Shown: positions 1-13,197, counted from the stretch's first letter. The stretch: DNA of 64,000 nucleotides from Ilex aquifolium (GCA_951799425.1 OX637402.1:34312492-34376491); one strand, 5' to 3'. Made by a program: numbers and translations. Notes: generated by a model from the sequence alone, not told the origin.

Positions 1-530
1 ACAAACTTTTTTTCTCATCAATATCTGAAGCACATGACAATAGCAGGATTTAAAGATAACTTAAAAAGCTAGCAGAGGCAACCAGCACAGCACATAAGGG
101 CATATTGGTAATTTTGTATGTATGTTTCTGGAGTCAGATCAAGCAGATCCAAAGTTCCAGCACAACCATACTGCCCTTCCTTTTTCCGATTCATACAGTT
201 ATCCAGCCATAAATATACCACAATACATCCCCTTCACGCAAATACTATTAACAAAATGTAAACCAACGACTAGCTATTCATGTCCCACAGAAGAACCCAA
301 ACAAATTAACTACCTTTTAGGTTTCAACAGATAAAAAAAAAAAAAAGTAAGAAACTATAACTAAACCCAGACAATAAAAGCACAAGAACAGGTTTAATTC
401 GAAACAATTGTTTGCCTAAAGAACCCAACAGCATCTACAAATATTCCATGTTCCACCATGTGACAGACAGACATATTAAAACATGACAAAGATCGCATAG
501 AAAGATATAGAGGGAATAATAGCAAGTTAC

Positions 531-1020
531 CGAGGGCTTCCAATTGTTGCTTCTTGCTTGAACCCCGTGGTCTGCCTCTGCCCTTCTTCAATGAATTCGG
601 CGAGGCCAATCCTCCCGAAGGAGGACCAGCAGCAGCGGGAGGCCCCGGTGGGGGAGAGAAAGAGCCGCCGGATGTATTAACCGTGACGGCTGGAGGTGTG
701 AGAGCCAATGCCATGGAGCCATCAGCCCCGTACTTCCTGGGTCTCCCTCTCTTACGCTTAATAGGGTCGCTCGTATTCATGTTTAGGCTATGTGGCAAGA
801 TGAGGCCTCCGGCCGGAGCTTCAACAGAGGCAGTGGCGGACTGGAACGGAGGGGATGAACCAGAGAAGGGTTTGTAGACGGCTGTTCCCTCGCCGCTGTA
901 GGCCAAACGCATGTTCTGTACCACCGGCTGAGACGGTGCTGGTGGCGAAGTCTTCTGAAAACCGCCTACGTTGAACGGCTCTCTGCTAGTGATCACTCCT
1001 CCTGTCTCAGATCCCGACAT
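531..1020 (-). CDS. AHL AT-hook DNA-binding protein, first coding exon (gene continues off the left edge)
   Basis: First coding exon of an AT-hook motif nuclear-localized (AHL) protein, which in plants binds AT-rich DNA in the nucleus and regulates transcription. The exon starts at ATG 1020 (MSGSETGG) and ends at 531, where the frame meets a GT donor at 530-529 (GCCCTCG|GTAACT), giving 163 codons plus one base. Two AT-hook cores are visible: KRKRGRPRKYG near residue 90 and KKGRGRPRGSSKK near residue 145, separated by a Pro/Gly/Ala-rich linker. Two AT-hooks are typical of the intron-containing AHL clade. The PPC/DUF296 domain that should follow is not in the window; it must lie beyond position 1 after an intron of more than 530 bp. 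The exact AHL paralogue cannot be told. The gene is divergent from the PPD1 gene. Confidence 0.9.
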
Positions 1021-2260
1021 ATTTCAGCGGGTTTCAGAAATCACCCCTCAAAACTCCTGAAAATACATAACAAATAGATGTTATGGCGTAAGTCTTTCAG
1101 ATCAGAGCTACGAACTGAAAACACGAACATTTGGAACTGTTACTCAGCTCAACTTCGTCTCCCTAGAGTGGAAAAAAAATTACACTGCATACATATTCCA
1201 ACTAAAGTACCTGAAAAGATTCACCCAAACAAAACAACAACATAGAATTCAACCAACAAAAACCCTAGCTGAGCGCTCACTTAAGACATTGCTAAACCCC
1301 AACCCTAAGGACCTAATCTTTAGAAGGAATTTTGAGTAAATCCACTGAACTGAAAGGAAAAAACCCCGATGACTGCGAACAGTTAGTATGAAAAGCGACA
1401 GACTTCGCATTAAACTTGCAGAAAATTTCCATATTTTCAAACAGATCGCAGGAAAAATAGCGAGTAAAGCTCAGAAAATTTACACTACTGGAACCATCAG
1501 TTCTCCGATTTTACTGTTTATAAAAAGAGCAATATCTTACCTTACAAAGAAAAACAGAGAGAAAAATAAGAAAATAGTCGAAAAATATAAAAAATCTTAC
1601 CAAAAAATAGGAAAAATTATGGGAAGCAGCGAAGAAATAAAGGGAGTGAGAAGATAGAGGAGAAGAAATTGTTAGGGTTTGCGAATAGAAATAGAAATAG
1701 AAATAGAAAAGGGCTCTTGAGAAGCTTTTTCTTTGAGAAATTGTATGTAAATTAAATACTAAATAAATACTAGATATCTGTGTTTTTTTAAATTACGGGT
1801 TTTTCATTTATTAAATAGAAAGAAAAAAGAGAAGAAAAGAATATAGTAATAGAAAAGAAAGGTAGGCCGAAATTGCTTTCATTTAAATTTATTTTATCTT
1901 TGAATTAATTAACTGGAACGCAACGCAACGCAACGCAACGTCTTCATTTTTATTTGTTTGGTTTACGCTCGAACGAATACAAAAATCAAAATACTCGCTC
2001 CGTCGGGTGAACACGTGGCGAAGATGTAACGGGTGTCCACTCTGCTATTGCGAGTGTATTGCTTGTTTTGTAGTTTGAATGTGAAAAGATAAAAGTAAAG
2101 GTGTTGTTTTCTCCTGTGTGTTTTTGACTCTAATAATCATCAGTACTACTAGTACTAGTCGGTTTGGTGGGTTGGCACTTCACTTGGCCTCATTCCCAAA
2201 CCAACCCTCTGCTCTGTTCAACTTTATCATTAAGCTTGAGAATATTTTTGGACTAAAATT

Positions 2261-2429
2261 CACTAATGCTATTGGGACATAATTGAATGACATAATTTGG
2301 GGACTTAATGCATTATAACCATTGGATTGATAGTGTTGGGACCTAGTGATAATTTAATATTGGGACCCACTGACAATCCAATAGTCATAATGCATTAAGT
2401 CCCCAAATTATGTCCCAATAGCATTGCTC
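2261..2429. mobile_element. MITE copy 1 (AATGCTATTG family)
   Basis: A 169 bp foldback element. The left end (CACTAATGCTATTGGGACA) and the reverse complement of the right end (GAGCAATGCTATTGGGACA) match, and the pairing continues through most of the element. It is flanked by CTAAAATT on both sides (2253-2260 and 2430-2437). The left arm carries an extra short stretch relative to the right arm. No coding capacity. Confidence 0.75.
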
Positions 2430-2456
2430 CTAAAATTACTACTTGCATTTAAAATT

Positions 2457-2636
2457 CAGTAATGCTATTGAGACATAATTTTGAGACATAATGAGTTATC
2501 ACCAATGAAATAATAGTGAAATGTATTTAATGATGGGTCTCATTATAGCATTAAATAAATTCATTATCATTTCATTGGTGACAACTCATTATGTCTCCAA
2601 ATTATATCCATAAATTATGTCTCAATAGCATTGCTC
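2457..2636. mobile_element. MITE copy 2 (same family, adjacent)
   Basis: A 180 bp foldback element with ends CAGTAATGCTATTGAGACA and, reversed, GAGCAATGCTATTGAGACA. It is flanked by an exact 9 bp duplication TTTAAAATT (2448-2456 and 2637-2645). It is a diverged sister of the MITE that ends 27 bp upstream. A degenerate relative sits near 59600-59755. Confidence 0.78.
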
Positions 2637-2916
2637 TTTAAAATTATACTACTCACTCACTCTCTCTTTTTACTCTGCTCTGCTTATTTATTATAATTTT
2701 TAGATTGCATGAAATCTTTTTTTATCTTTTTTTTTTTTGTTCAGAATATTACTAATTACAAAAAATAATAGAAAAAGAAAGGGGGAAAAAGAAAAAAAAA
2801 AAAATATAAGTGAGTATCCAGTAATCTATTTCTATTGGATCCCTGAGTACCCGACAGTTAAAATAGTTGTAGATAGGTGGTGGTGGACATATCCAATCTG
2901 AAAAGAGCATTAGCCT

Positions 2917-5900
2917 ATGGCTATGGCTGCGCCTGTTTCGTCTTTGTCTTCGCAGTTCTACTGTCACTCTGTGCTTCTTCCTCATGTCTCCGACTTGTTC
3001 ACTGCTCAGTCCCGCTCTCATTCTCATCAAAGAGGTCATCACTTTCTCTAAACCCCTTATCTTACCCCAGCCCCCAATATTAGCTATTCAATACGCATAT
3101 TCTTTCTTCTTTAATTTGATTTGATAGAGTTCAAAATAAGTAATTATTCACCTTCGCCATTTCTTCAGGCTTCAACAAAAACAGGAACCTCAATGTTTTG
3201 TGCTGCCACAACAACGCAATAGCTCAAAATCCATGGTAATCTCCTTTCAATTTCCATCTCCTCTTCTATAATTTCTTATCTTTGCCCGTCCTTTATAATG
3301 AATTACTCTTCTTCCCATTAGAATCAATTGTTTTCCTTGGTTTCTTTTATTACTTAACAGTCTAAGCATTGAAGATCATTCTCAAACTAGAAGGAGAGAG
3401 ATCTTGTTCCACACGGTCTTCACTGCCATTTCTCTCCATGCCAATTTTTCAGTTGCATCACCTGAGAACGGTAACCACTCCTATGTCTACCCCTTTTTCT
3501 GGGAATTTTCAGAATTGTTTCTTCTTCTTCTTATTATTATTTAGACAAAATCCTAATTCATCCATTTTTCCCATTCCCAACACACGAGTTTCCAGATTTG
3601 CAGGAGGATTTCCGCATGTACTCTGATGATGTAAACAAGTTCAAGATAATGATTCCTCGAGGTGATCCAGCATCAATCCTCCTTAAAGCTGAAATAATTT
3701 TCTCATCTTCTCATCATCCAAAAAAAGATAATCGTTTGTACTAGTATCCTATTAATATTACTTCCTCGCTTGTTTCATATCTATTGTCTTACTCTGAATG
3801 TGGCTACACCATGAGCAATCAAAACAGATGGGCTAAACTTGGGGAACTGGTTAATCTACTGAACTGGTGGACTTCCATTGCATTTTCTCTTTTTGGCATT
3901 AGGAGGCTCTTACTGATTTGTTGAGTAGCACGTGAGCATGGCAATGTGTTTGATTGTTGAATTGGATTTATGATACAGTTATGTCAATATGGTTCCATTC
4001 TGATGCTTATGATATGTATCTTTTAGCAAAGGGCACCTAGAATAGATGGCAAATGTAAGAACCCAACTTCTCTCGACTGAGATGATAACATTAACAATGA
4101 GTATTTGTTTTTGCAGATTGGCGAGTAGGGGCAGGAGACGGCAATGGAATTAAGTCAGTAACTGCATTTTACCCTGAAGAAACATCAAATTCAAATGGTA
4201 TTAATGGGCTTTCTGTCCTCAGACTCTGATCAAAAAAAAAAAATGGGCTTTCTGCTGGATCCATCCCTGCATGGTTGTTTCATGAATATTAAACTTGCTC
4301 CTTGGGTTGCTTCAGTCAGCATAATAATCACGGGGCTTGGTGCGGATTTTACCAGACTGGAATCTTTTGGCAAAGTTGATTCTTTTGCAGAGACTCTGGT
4401 AGGACTTCATTTATCTAACAAATTTCTACAGTCTTTAACAAGCAAATTCAGAGGGAGAGAGAGAGAGACAAACAGATCATAGTTTTTCAGTGAGAAGTTT
4501 AATCTGCTTATCATCTTATTCTGTGTTTTTGTGATTGCCTTTAACAGGTTAGTGGATTGGACAGAAGCTGGAGGAGGCCCCCAGGTGTGGCAGCAAAACT
4601 CATAGACTCTAAAGCAACTAATGGTAATTGTGTCTTCTTTTGTGGCTATTCCACTGTGACAACAAATATATAACAACCCTTGGATTTGCTGACCTGTGTG
4701 ACATAATTACAACAATAGAGATTGCAACTATATTATTGATAGATGATCAAACCAAGCAGATCCGTTGGCTTTGTGTATATAGTTTCTTGGTGTTTGGGAA
4801 AATAGAGAATAAGTGTTAGGTGAATGGCTAAGGTCAGACGTTCCTCAGGTTTGATTGACTTGTAATCTGCACCCGTATACTTTTGGTATGAATTGATTAC
4901 GAGCTTGAAGAACTTTAGATCTAAGAGTGAAGAACTTTAGATCTAAGAGTAAAGAACAAACGTAGTTCATACCTATAGACACATGTATACATTCGTGTAT
5001 TTATAGTGATGTTACTTTCAACAATTGGCCAGGGTTGTATTACATTGATTACACGCTGCAGAATCCTGGTGAAAGCCGAAGGTTCTTATTTTCAGTGCTT
5101 GGGATAGCAAACAACGGTTGGTACAACAGATTATATACAGTGACCGGACAGGTTGGTTTAGCGAAAACAAATCTGTCGTCTTTATTTTTCAAGTGTTAGT
5201 GTCTTTGCTGTATCAGTTTTGCATCTATACACAGCCTAAATATCATCATGGCAAACTTATATATGCTGCAGTTTGTTGAAGAGGAGGCAGAGAAATATGG
5301 TTCGAAAATTGAGAAGGTGACAAACTAAATACTGTTTCAGTTTGCAGGAATGTCTGTACACAAAAATTGGTAGTCTTCCTATTTGACTTTTGGATATACA
5401 AGAACGTGGGCATGTTGGGGTTCCAACTGCTTTTACCTGATAGTTCACAACATCGCTTTTAAGTTTAAGGGGGTTAAGGAAGACAAACAGAAGTTTTTTG
5501 ATTGTGTAACAACAGCTCATCTAATAGCAACATTTGATGCCAGAATATAGATGGAAATTTTGTAAAATATCTATTTGAACTGAATTAAAAGTTATGCTCG
5601 ATTTCCAGACCATCTATCTGTGTATTTCTGCATGACAAGTTCTTATCTGATAAAGCTTTGGATAATTTTGCTCTAGACTCAAGAATATCTTCTATGGACT
5701 TTCACTTCCAGTTCCTTTTTGTGAAACTTATGATATCTGACCGCCTCGCTAGGACTGAGTTTGATTGGCAACAGCTGGCTTATTCCGTGACTGATTTCCC
5801 ATATGACTCCCATACATGTTTCTTAATATCCCACACAATTTTCTCTAAGAAGCACTTGTAGTTTTTCAATTGTGGGATTCTTTGGTATTGCTGCAATGTT

Positions 5901-6196
5901 GTTCCTGAGTTGCAAGAGCTGAGATTCTTGGTTGGAGTGTCCTTAGAAAGATGGTCTCTCAGAGTGGCTTTCCTTGTTTACCTGAATTAAAAGGAGTGGC
6001 TTTCCTCTTTTGGGGCAATAGATATTTGTGGTCAAGTGAGCATTTTGTGTGTTATTTCCAGTGCAAGTAGATCATTCGTGTTTCTTTGTGAAACATAGGT
6101 TAGTCTTTATGGAACTGGTTCAATTATGGAATCACTTTATGTATTTTGCCCTTTTCTTGGTCCTCGCAGGTTGTTGCTTCCTTCAGATTATTGTGA
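2917..6196 (+). CDS. PPD1: PsbP domain-containing protein 1-like (PPD1), chloroplast thylakoid lumen
   Basis: Ten exons can be joined in frame: 2917-3034, 3169-3235, 3361-3470, 3596-3661, 4117-4197, 4316-4398, 4548-4623, 5033-5151, 5272-5316, 6170-6196. They total 792 nt, or 263 aa, and every intron is GT-AG. A Ser/His-rich transit peptide (MAMAAPVSSLSSQ) is followed near residue 72 by three arginines, a hydrophobic stretch and a Ser-Val-Ala site near 94, which looks like a Tat-type lumenal targeting signal. The rest is a PsbP domain containing EDFRMYSDDVNKFKIMIPR, IIITGLGADFTRLESFGKV, LVSGLDRSWRRPPGVAAKL and NNGWYNRLYTVTGQ. PPD1 in Arabidopsis is a lumenal assembly factor for photosystem I, and the same role is inferred here. 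Met 2923 is an alternative start in the same frame. The gene converges on SWI3B. Confidence 0.9.
4897..4956 (+). repeat. Short tandem duplication in PPD1 intron 7
   Basis: The phrase GAAGAACTTTAGATCTAAGA occurs twice in direct succession about 24 bp apart, inside the intron between exons 7 and 8. No effect on the reading frame. Confidence 0.7.
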
Positions 6197-7802
6197 TAAT
6201 ACTGTTACAAGCAGTGGCATATAATGAATAGGCAATTCCAAATCCAGTCAAGTAAGCAACCTTTTGATGACAATTGTCTTTCTAGTGCCTGTACACAGAA
6301 ACTCTTTTTGCATCCAAGCCTATTCGTTAGACTCTTTTTACAGGTTGAGCATTGGAAGTACCTGCAGTTAGACAAGCAGTACAAATTCCTTTAAAAGGAT
6401 CCTGTTCTCTTGACAACCCTTCTTAGGGATTAAATTTGCCTTCTCTTTTGTTTTTTATTTTGTTGGTCGAGGTGGGCTGGAATCAAACTGGGCTGTTGGG
6501 GGGAAATGTCAAGTTCATGCAGGCTTTTATTTGTTTAGCCCCATTTAACTTTTGCAACTTCTTTTCGATATGATCATGTGAGGATTCCAGAAGCAATTTT
6601 GATATTCATGTCACAAACTTCTCTCTATTCTTTATGTTTGCTGCTACATTTTTCAGGTGAGGACAATGATGCAGATGAAAAATTGTAAACCATGTTGTTG
6701 GATTTTACCAGCTCTGTAAGAGGCAGATGCTGAACTAGATATCATTGGAGTGATCATTTATGTTACCATTGTCTTTTAGAACTACTACTTTTTTTCTCAA
6801 AATTTTCCTTGGAAATGAATTACATGATATTGAACTAACAACCTCTCGTTTCTTTAGCTAAATTGCACTTTGATGAGAGATTTGTGTAGTGGAAGTGGTT
6901 GAAGTACAAAGTCACCCACTTATTCATGACAACTGCCTAGCATGGAGAATGTTTTTTCCTTTTAGAAAATGAAAAGGCCACTCGCGCAGCTCATTTGGAA
7001 AAGCAATTATTTCACATAAACATTATTTGTATACATTGTTTTTCAGGAATTTTGAAAACCACGAGACATAGCTGAGAGCTAGAAGGTGAGTTCACCAAAT
7101 CCTCCTCTTCTCATGAACTGAGATTAGGCAATCTATTGATTTTGTGCTGCACCTCATTTTCAAATAAGTTTCTTTCCAAGCCCAATTGCAAAACGTGATC
7201 CTCATACATTTCTTCTCGGTCGGAAAACATATCGAAGCCAAACAATTGGTATTCATTCTTTTTCTTTTCTCAGAGCCAGTAGTAGTTCTTAATTTAACCT
7301 AAGAAAGTCTATCCTAACTATTTTTTTTTTTTATCATTTTTTCCCCAGACTGACTGCTGAAATCAAGAATATAAATAACAGCCCAACGACAATTGTAGAA
7401 AGGCTAAAATAGTCAGCATCTTCGTGACCAAATATCCCCCTCATTCACAAAGGAGGCAAATTAGCTTATATCTAAATACACATGGAAAAGTCTGTGCATG
7501 TACTCCTTCGGGTGAATGTATTCCTTTTACTTGCCCAGTAACTGGAGAAAAGAAAAAGGAAGCAATTCTTTACTTCTTTTAACTATGCCCCCACTCCCCC
7601 GCGATACCAATTTCATAGAAATGGCGAATATCAATTACAAAGTGTGGCAGATCTCTGCGCATGTTACAATAAAATTTCCACCAATTAACAGGTACTTACT
7701 TCCTAAAACAGAGGTTATCCCAAGCAAATCACAGTGGATCTGACAGGAAACTATAGGCTCTAAAGTGAATCCTGAAATGAAAATATAACAAATTATAAAT
7801 TT
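6197..7802. other. Convergent intergenic region between PPD1 and SWI3B
   Basis: This holds the 3' UTRs of both genes, which face each other. I see no further ORF with family resemblance, no RNA gene and no clear transposon. Poly(A) sites cannot be placed by eye. Confidence 0.5.
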
Positions 7803-10800
7803 TCATTCGGATTTAATAATCTCCACTGTGCTTTCTCCAGCTTTTCGCGCAGCAGTTTTATGAAAGAGAAGAGTGAGCTGATCAACAAAAAGCAGATTCT
7901 TCATCTGCTGCAGATGTTGCCACTCTTTCTCCATTTGTAATTCAAACTCCTCAAAATGAACAATCTTGTCCTGAATCTCCTTGGTCTGCAAAATACATTG
8001 AACAACAAAACCATCCAAACCAACATCACAGAGAAGCTCCTACTATTAGAATTGCAGACCATGAAAACTGGAGCCTTGCATACCTGCACTTCAACAATAC
8101 CAGCAATTGCTCTCTCTGCGTCCTGTTCTTCCTTTTCAAGCTGCTGCCGCACCTCAACATGTGCCGCTTCTAGTTTTTCTCTATTGGAGGCGCCATTGGG
8201 TTTTACTTCAGATTCTGCATCAAAAAGGAAGCCATTATCTTACTGCAAGCTCATGGCAGTCAAATTGACACAAATACACACATATAACAATAGTCTGGGT
8301 AGCATGCTTTCTTCACAAGGGCCATGTATTTAATTATTTTTGGTTTTCGATCTTTCTGTTATTTTTTCTGCAATATATGGAGGACCAAGACACCAGGTAT
8401 AAAAAGCTACAACTCCATCTCAATGCCATTTTTTAAAAATTTGGGTTTTGTGTGCATGCACAAATGAAAAGAACAGATTAATAGAACTCAGACCAGACTC
8501 CTAATGACAAAAAAAACCAAAATTTCAAAGGGTCAAATGGGTTGATGCGGAATTTGGGCATCGAAATCCGACATAACCATACCCTGGCTATCGGGCAAGA
8601 AAACTTGTTTTCACACCGGCTTGCTAGTGAGCAAAGTCTCTTTGAAGCTTGTTAAGAGCAAGAAAAGGCTTGCCTCAGAGTTTCAATTCGATTTCATTAA
8701 CCAGCAAGACATTCTATGATATCATGCTTATATGACATATAATTTTGAGTTGTTGCTAGGCAATGGATGGATTTTTGCCAATCATAGCACGTCATTGTGC
8801 TGAGAAGGTCTACCCTATCTGTGCATTGCACCCTACTGTCCAGAATGTTGTAATCATTTTGCCTGAAGAAAATTATTGGCTCTTTAGTTAGGTGACAACT
8901 GTCACAGAACCATAACCTGGTGCACCGTAGTTGGTGATGAGGTAAGCAGTCAAAAGACGGCACAAAGAAGTGGCAATCCAAGAGTCCAAAAGAAAATATT
9001 TAAAATCTACAAGCTACTTATATGCTTGCAGTTCATCAACCACCAGTATCTAGGTTAGAGAAAACCATTCAACACCGTAATGCACTAAAACAGATGTGAT
9101 ATTATGCTCTATAAGGGTAAGAATGAATTTTTAAGCAATTTTACACCGATGGGATCCCAATGTCCAACTTATGAGTGTGAACGTCAGATAATACCTTTTA
9201 AAAATTTAACAAAAACTAACACCAGGTCTAGAAATTTGCAGTGCCAAAAGAGGATCCTAATGCCAACAAGAATCTTAACAAGAAGTCTCTCATACCTTGC
9301 TGTCTTGCACCAGCAGTGAGAGATCTAATAGTTTCTTTTGTCATCCGATCACTGACTTCAGACAAAGTCCTCACAGCAGCATGAGCCGCTGCTTCTGCAA
9401 CCTCTACACCCGCCAAAGCCGAGAGGAAAGCAGACTGAAAAATTTGAAATGACCTCAATAGGAATACACCACAACAGCAATATTTAAATTGAATACAGAA
9501 GGAGACACACCCAAACAACATTTCAAATTCGGTTAGTTGATTGAAAAAACCAATCTAACACTATTTAGAAAAATACAAAAAGGGTATCTGTTCATTCTGA
9601 TGAAGTATTTAGGTCGTTCAATCATTTTAGATCCATTATAAAATTAGGCAGAGCCAAATTTGACAACATCCCGTACCCATGAGAATAAGTTATGGAGCAA
9701 ACTCAGAGGCTCATACAGGTTTCCTGCAATTATTCAGAAACTATATAAGCTCAACTGCTAACATTCGCATTGCTGAGGAGTGGATGGCCGATTGGCCCTC
9801 TAGATCTTAAAGCTAACTTTTTTCGTTATAACTGCCGTTTGCTTCAAATTACTTGTTTAATAAATATGGTGACAAGTGAAAAGCAGGACTTTTGGGTCAA
9901 CATGATGGTCAACTGGGCTGTCAAACTTGCTCATGGTGGACTCAGGTACCAACAGAATTTCACCATGTTTTAAGTGCCACTGATCTGAAACCCTTTTCTT
10001 AAATAATTTTCAGGATTGCCCAAAAATGTGTTTACCTGAGCCATAATCGGGTTGCTGGCATCAGCAAGTGGTGTGACACGCATCCTTTTGGTTGGAGACC
10101 CAAATTCACTGTCATTCTGGTCCTTTAATTGATAAAAATTAAAATCAACCTCAGCAGAATCTGGAGGCCCAACAAATTGCTCCCTGAATGGAAGCTTTAT
10201 AAAGCGAGCAACACACTCTCTCTCACTTCTACCACCAACATGCTCTGCAACCTTCTTCCAATCATCACCATAATGCATAATGGCTTCTAGAAGGTGCAAA
10301 GTTTCTTTATCGGTCCAATCTGTCTTTACCTCTTCACTTATCTCAACCCGTCTGAAATCAGTGGAACTGACACCAACACGATAGTTACCACGGACATAGC
10401 ACCTCGCACAAAGGGTCAAATCAAACTGTCCAAAAGTAAAGCAATTATCAAGATCAATTGTGACCAGCATCATAGAATATATAGCAATATATGAACTGTC
10501 TGTTACAATAAGTAGGGTGGATGAAGTATTAACACGATAATTTGTATAGTGTGGAGCGCAAAGCATATACATGTGTTTGCCTTGGGAGTCATCAAAAGTT
10601 TTGACAAGGAGCAGGCAAAATAACTCAACAAAATTTTGAGAAAACCTCGTTGCCTTGGAATAGAACACAATCATTTCTGCTAAGAAGAGTGTACAAAAAG
10701 CTGGAATATAATTACTGCAATTCCTACAATGGAAGCCTGTAATTGGAACTAAGTGCAAATGATAAATAGTATCCCCGGGACCTCCGTGGGGACTGGGAGG

Positions 10801-11614
10801 GGGAGTAGTATAATAGAATGGGCCATTTGGCCAAAATAAATGTTAATTATGGTATTCTTATACAGAAGACGAATAATGAAAGACTGATTATACCTTATCA
10901 CAAGTAAAGCAAGCAATGCTACAAGCAGATTTGCATCCATTACACAATCTTTTCTTGGGTGCGGCAACATCAGCAGCCGAAGTGCCCCCTGGATCACCAC
11001 TTTGTGAAGACGCCGCGGCATTGGACTTGCTGCTCTCCTTGTCTTCCCACTTCAACTGCGGCTTGGAGCCCGGACCCGAGTAATTAATCAGACCCCAGAC
11101 CTCCGAGAAATCGAACACCCTCCGAATCGAGCCTACGTCTCCAATGATAGTCTTCCGAGCCTCGGTGAAGGTGATCTTTCGAGTAGGATTTTGTCGAAAC
11201 CTTCGAATTATAGTGTTCCTGAAGTACTTGTAAACCCTAGGGGTCTTTGAAGGCGATCTACCGTCGAAAAACTCGGGGAGAAATCGGACCTCACATTCGT
11301 GAATGTTGTTCCACGAAAACCACCCTAAAAAACAGTTAAAAGCTCAACAATGAATACTCGTAACACACAAAAATTGTTAGAAATCAGTGGAAAAATTTTA
11401 ATCGGAGAATTAGGGTTGGGGTTTTAAGAGGTGGAAGAAAAAGGCAGTTAAAATAGGAGAGGGTTGATGCGCTTACGGGAATAGCTGGGGATGTGAATGA
11501 CGTTAGAGTCGGTGGAGGATTGCTCCAGTGGGCGGGAAGTGACGGTGGTGGCTTTGGTAACAGTAGTGGCTGGAATGTCGGACGTGAGGGTGGTGGGAGC
11601 TGGGGAAGGGTGTA

Positions 11615-11646
<32 letters not shown>

Positions 11647-11795
11647 GGTGGTGGGGGTGGTGGGGGAGTGGGAATGGGGGTGGTCGTTTCTGCGGAAGAT
11701 GAGGATAGGGAGCGAGAGGGGGAGGAAGAGGGTCTGGGTCTGGGTCTTGGGGGCTCTTGTTGGACTGGGGACTTCTTGTTGCCGTTAGTACCCAT
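7803..11795 (-). CDS. SWI3B: SWI/SNF complex subunit SWI3B
   Basis: Core subunit of plant SWI/SNF chromatin remodellers, acting in the nucleus. Six exons, read right to left: 11477-11795, 10894-11324, 10036-10425, 9296-9434, 8084-8214, 7803-7985. They total 1593 nt, or 530 aa, with all GT-AG introns. The start at 11795 is MGTNGNKKSP. The N-terminus is low complexity, with Pro 44-50 followed by ten Gln (51-60). A SWIRM domain begins near residue 105 (SRWFSWNNIHECEVRFLPEF) and runs to about 190. A ZZ-like cysteine cluster (CNGCKSACSIACFTC, then LCARC) spans about 235-260. The SANT domain is about 284-329 (WTDKETLHLLEAI, then GGRSERECVARFI). Exons 5 and 6 encode a Glu/Lys/Gln-rich coiled coil. 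It is slightly longer than Arabidopsis SWI3B (about 470 aa), mainly in the N-terminus. Confidence 0.92.
11614..11646. repeat. CTG/CAG triplet repeat encoding polyglutamine in SWI3B
   Basis: About ten uninterrupted GCT/CTG triplets, read on the minus strand as CAG codons for Gln 51-60, next to a Pro run. Length polymorphism is likely. Confidence 0.85.
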
Positions 11796-12023
11796 TTGTT
11801 TCAGCCACAGAGAGAGAGAGAGAGAGAGAGATATGAAGGTTTTCAACTCGAACGGATATAATCAAAGTACTTTCTTTTTTCTTTTTTTTAATCTGAATTG
11901 GACTTCCAAAGCCAACAGGCCACCTACCCAATGCCATTCTCAGGCCAGGCCTGCTCCTGAAGGAAGGGCTTAGCATCCAAGTTCAGTGGGCCCACAACAA
12001 CAATCGTAAATAGTAGCGTAGGT
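11796..12023 (-). promoter_or_regulatory. SWI3B 5' UTR and proximal promoter
   Basis: A perfect GA/CT dinucleotide run (about 11809-11831) lies immediately upstream of the SWI3B start codon, CT-rich on the sense strand as is common in plant 5' UTRs. An hAT element begins at 12024, so at most about 230 bp of native upstream sequence remain before the transposon. Confidence 0.5.
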
Positions 12024-12840
12024 TAGGAGCGTTCATAGACCGGGTTATTTACGGATCTAATTATTCGGTCTAAAATCGAAACCCGACAGGCCCGATAATT
12101 GGTCTGCCCGAACTTGATCTTAATATCCTTAAAAAGAGGACTTGAGTTTGCCCCCAAACCCATTACCCAGCCCGAAGCCCGCCCAAAAAAGCCCGTTAAA
12201 ACCTAGCCCAAGAACTCGTCCGCCAAGCCTGCACTACCCTTGCTTTGAAAAAAATTTATACTTTTAGATTATTAAATTTGAAACTTTGAAATAAATCTTC
12301 CAATGTCATAATTTGAAATTTTAAAATTTAAATACTATAAATAATGTATTATTTTCTTTTCCATGTATTAAGCATACAAGTTTTAAATGGTATAGTAATG
12401 CAAATGATAGATAAGTGAGTATGTGTCAACTTAGTTGTAATGTATTTATTCTATTGGATGTAATTCATCCTCTAATCAAAAATGAAATTATTCATTATTT
12501 TATTTTTATCTATTTTGATTCTATTTTTGATTCAAAAATATAATTTACACAAATATTAATATTAAGTTACAAAAAAATTCATTATTTTTAAGGGGAATTT
12601 AGAAGTCGGTACAATTTTTTAGACTTATTTAGGCAAAAGTACAACTCAAAAACTTATTTGGGGTAAAGTGCATATTTTTTAAAAATGTTATTATTGTCAT
12701 CGGTAAATAGCACATGTATGGAAACTTATTATCTTCCATCCGTTTTTTTTGGCAGCAATCAAGTAATGGGAGGAAAAATAGGGGGTTTAATTATCAAAAT
12801 CCATCCTTTTCGGCAAAAAGATTATATGTCCATGGGAATT

Positions 12841-13020
12841 CCAGAAGTGTGACTGTTCATCGTCCAAAAAAAGATAGGAATACGGGTTACTGTTCATCGT
12901 CCAAAAAAACAAGGGGGGTACGAGTTACTGTTCATTGTCCAAAAAAAGAGAGGAATACGAGTTACTGTTCATCATCCAAAAAAAGAGAAGAATACGAGTT
13001 ACTGTTCATCGTCGTCTACG
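12841..13020 (+). repeat. Tandem array, about 35 bp unit
   Basis: Four to five degenerate copies of a unit containing GTTACTGTTCATCGTCCAAA followed by an A/G-rich tract. It lies inside the nested MULE-type element. An ORF of about 110 codons runs through it but is an artefact of the repeat. Confidence 0.75.
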
Positions 13021-13197
13021 ATCAAGTACCAGGGATGGACGTAAACTCATAAGCTATCGAGGGTAGGGATAATCATCCAGGTCTCATTGTGAAAGAAAAA
13101 AGCATATCCAAGGCAGCTTATCACAAGCACCCCACCCCCATACGACTAGAGACGGCCGCACCTCAAATTGTGTATCGTCTCCAACAACTTCTTCACC

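Larger units (their letters stand above)
1021..2916. promoter_or_regulatory. Divergent upstream region of the AHL and PPD1 genes
   Basis: About 1.9 kb separate the two start codons. The AHL side (1021 to about 1740) is probably 5' UTR, perhaps with a leader intron, and carries a TAGAAA repeat near 1686. A short AACGC tandem lies at 1917-1940. Two MITEs occupy 2261-2636. Pyrimidine- and purine-rich runs lie just upstream of PPD1 (2655-2805). I could not assign a TATA box with confidence for either gene. Confidence 0.5.

Noticed and set aside
554..877. Plus-strand ORF of 107 codons
   Set aside because: It is the antisense of the AHL exon; the minus-strand frame has two AT-hooks.
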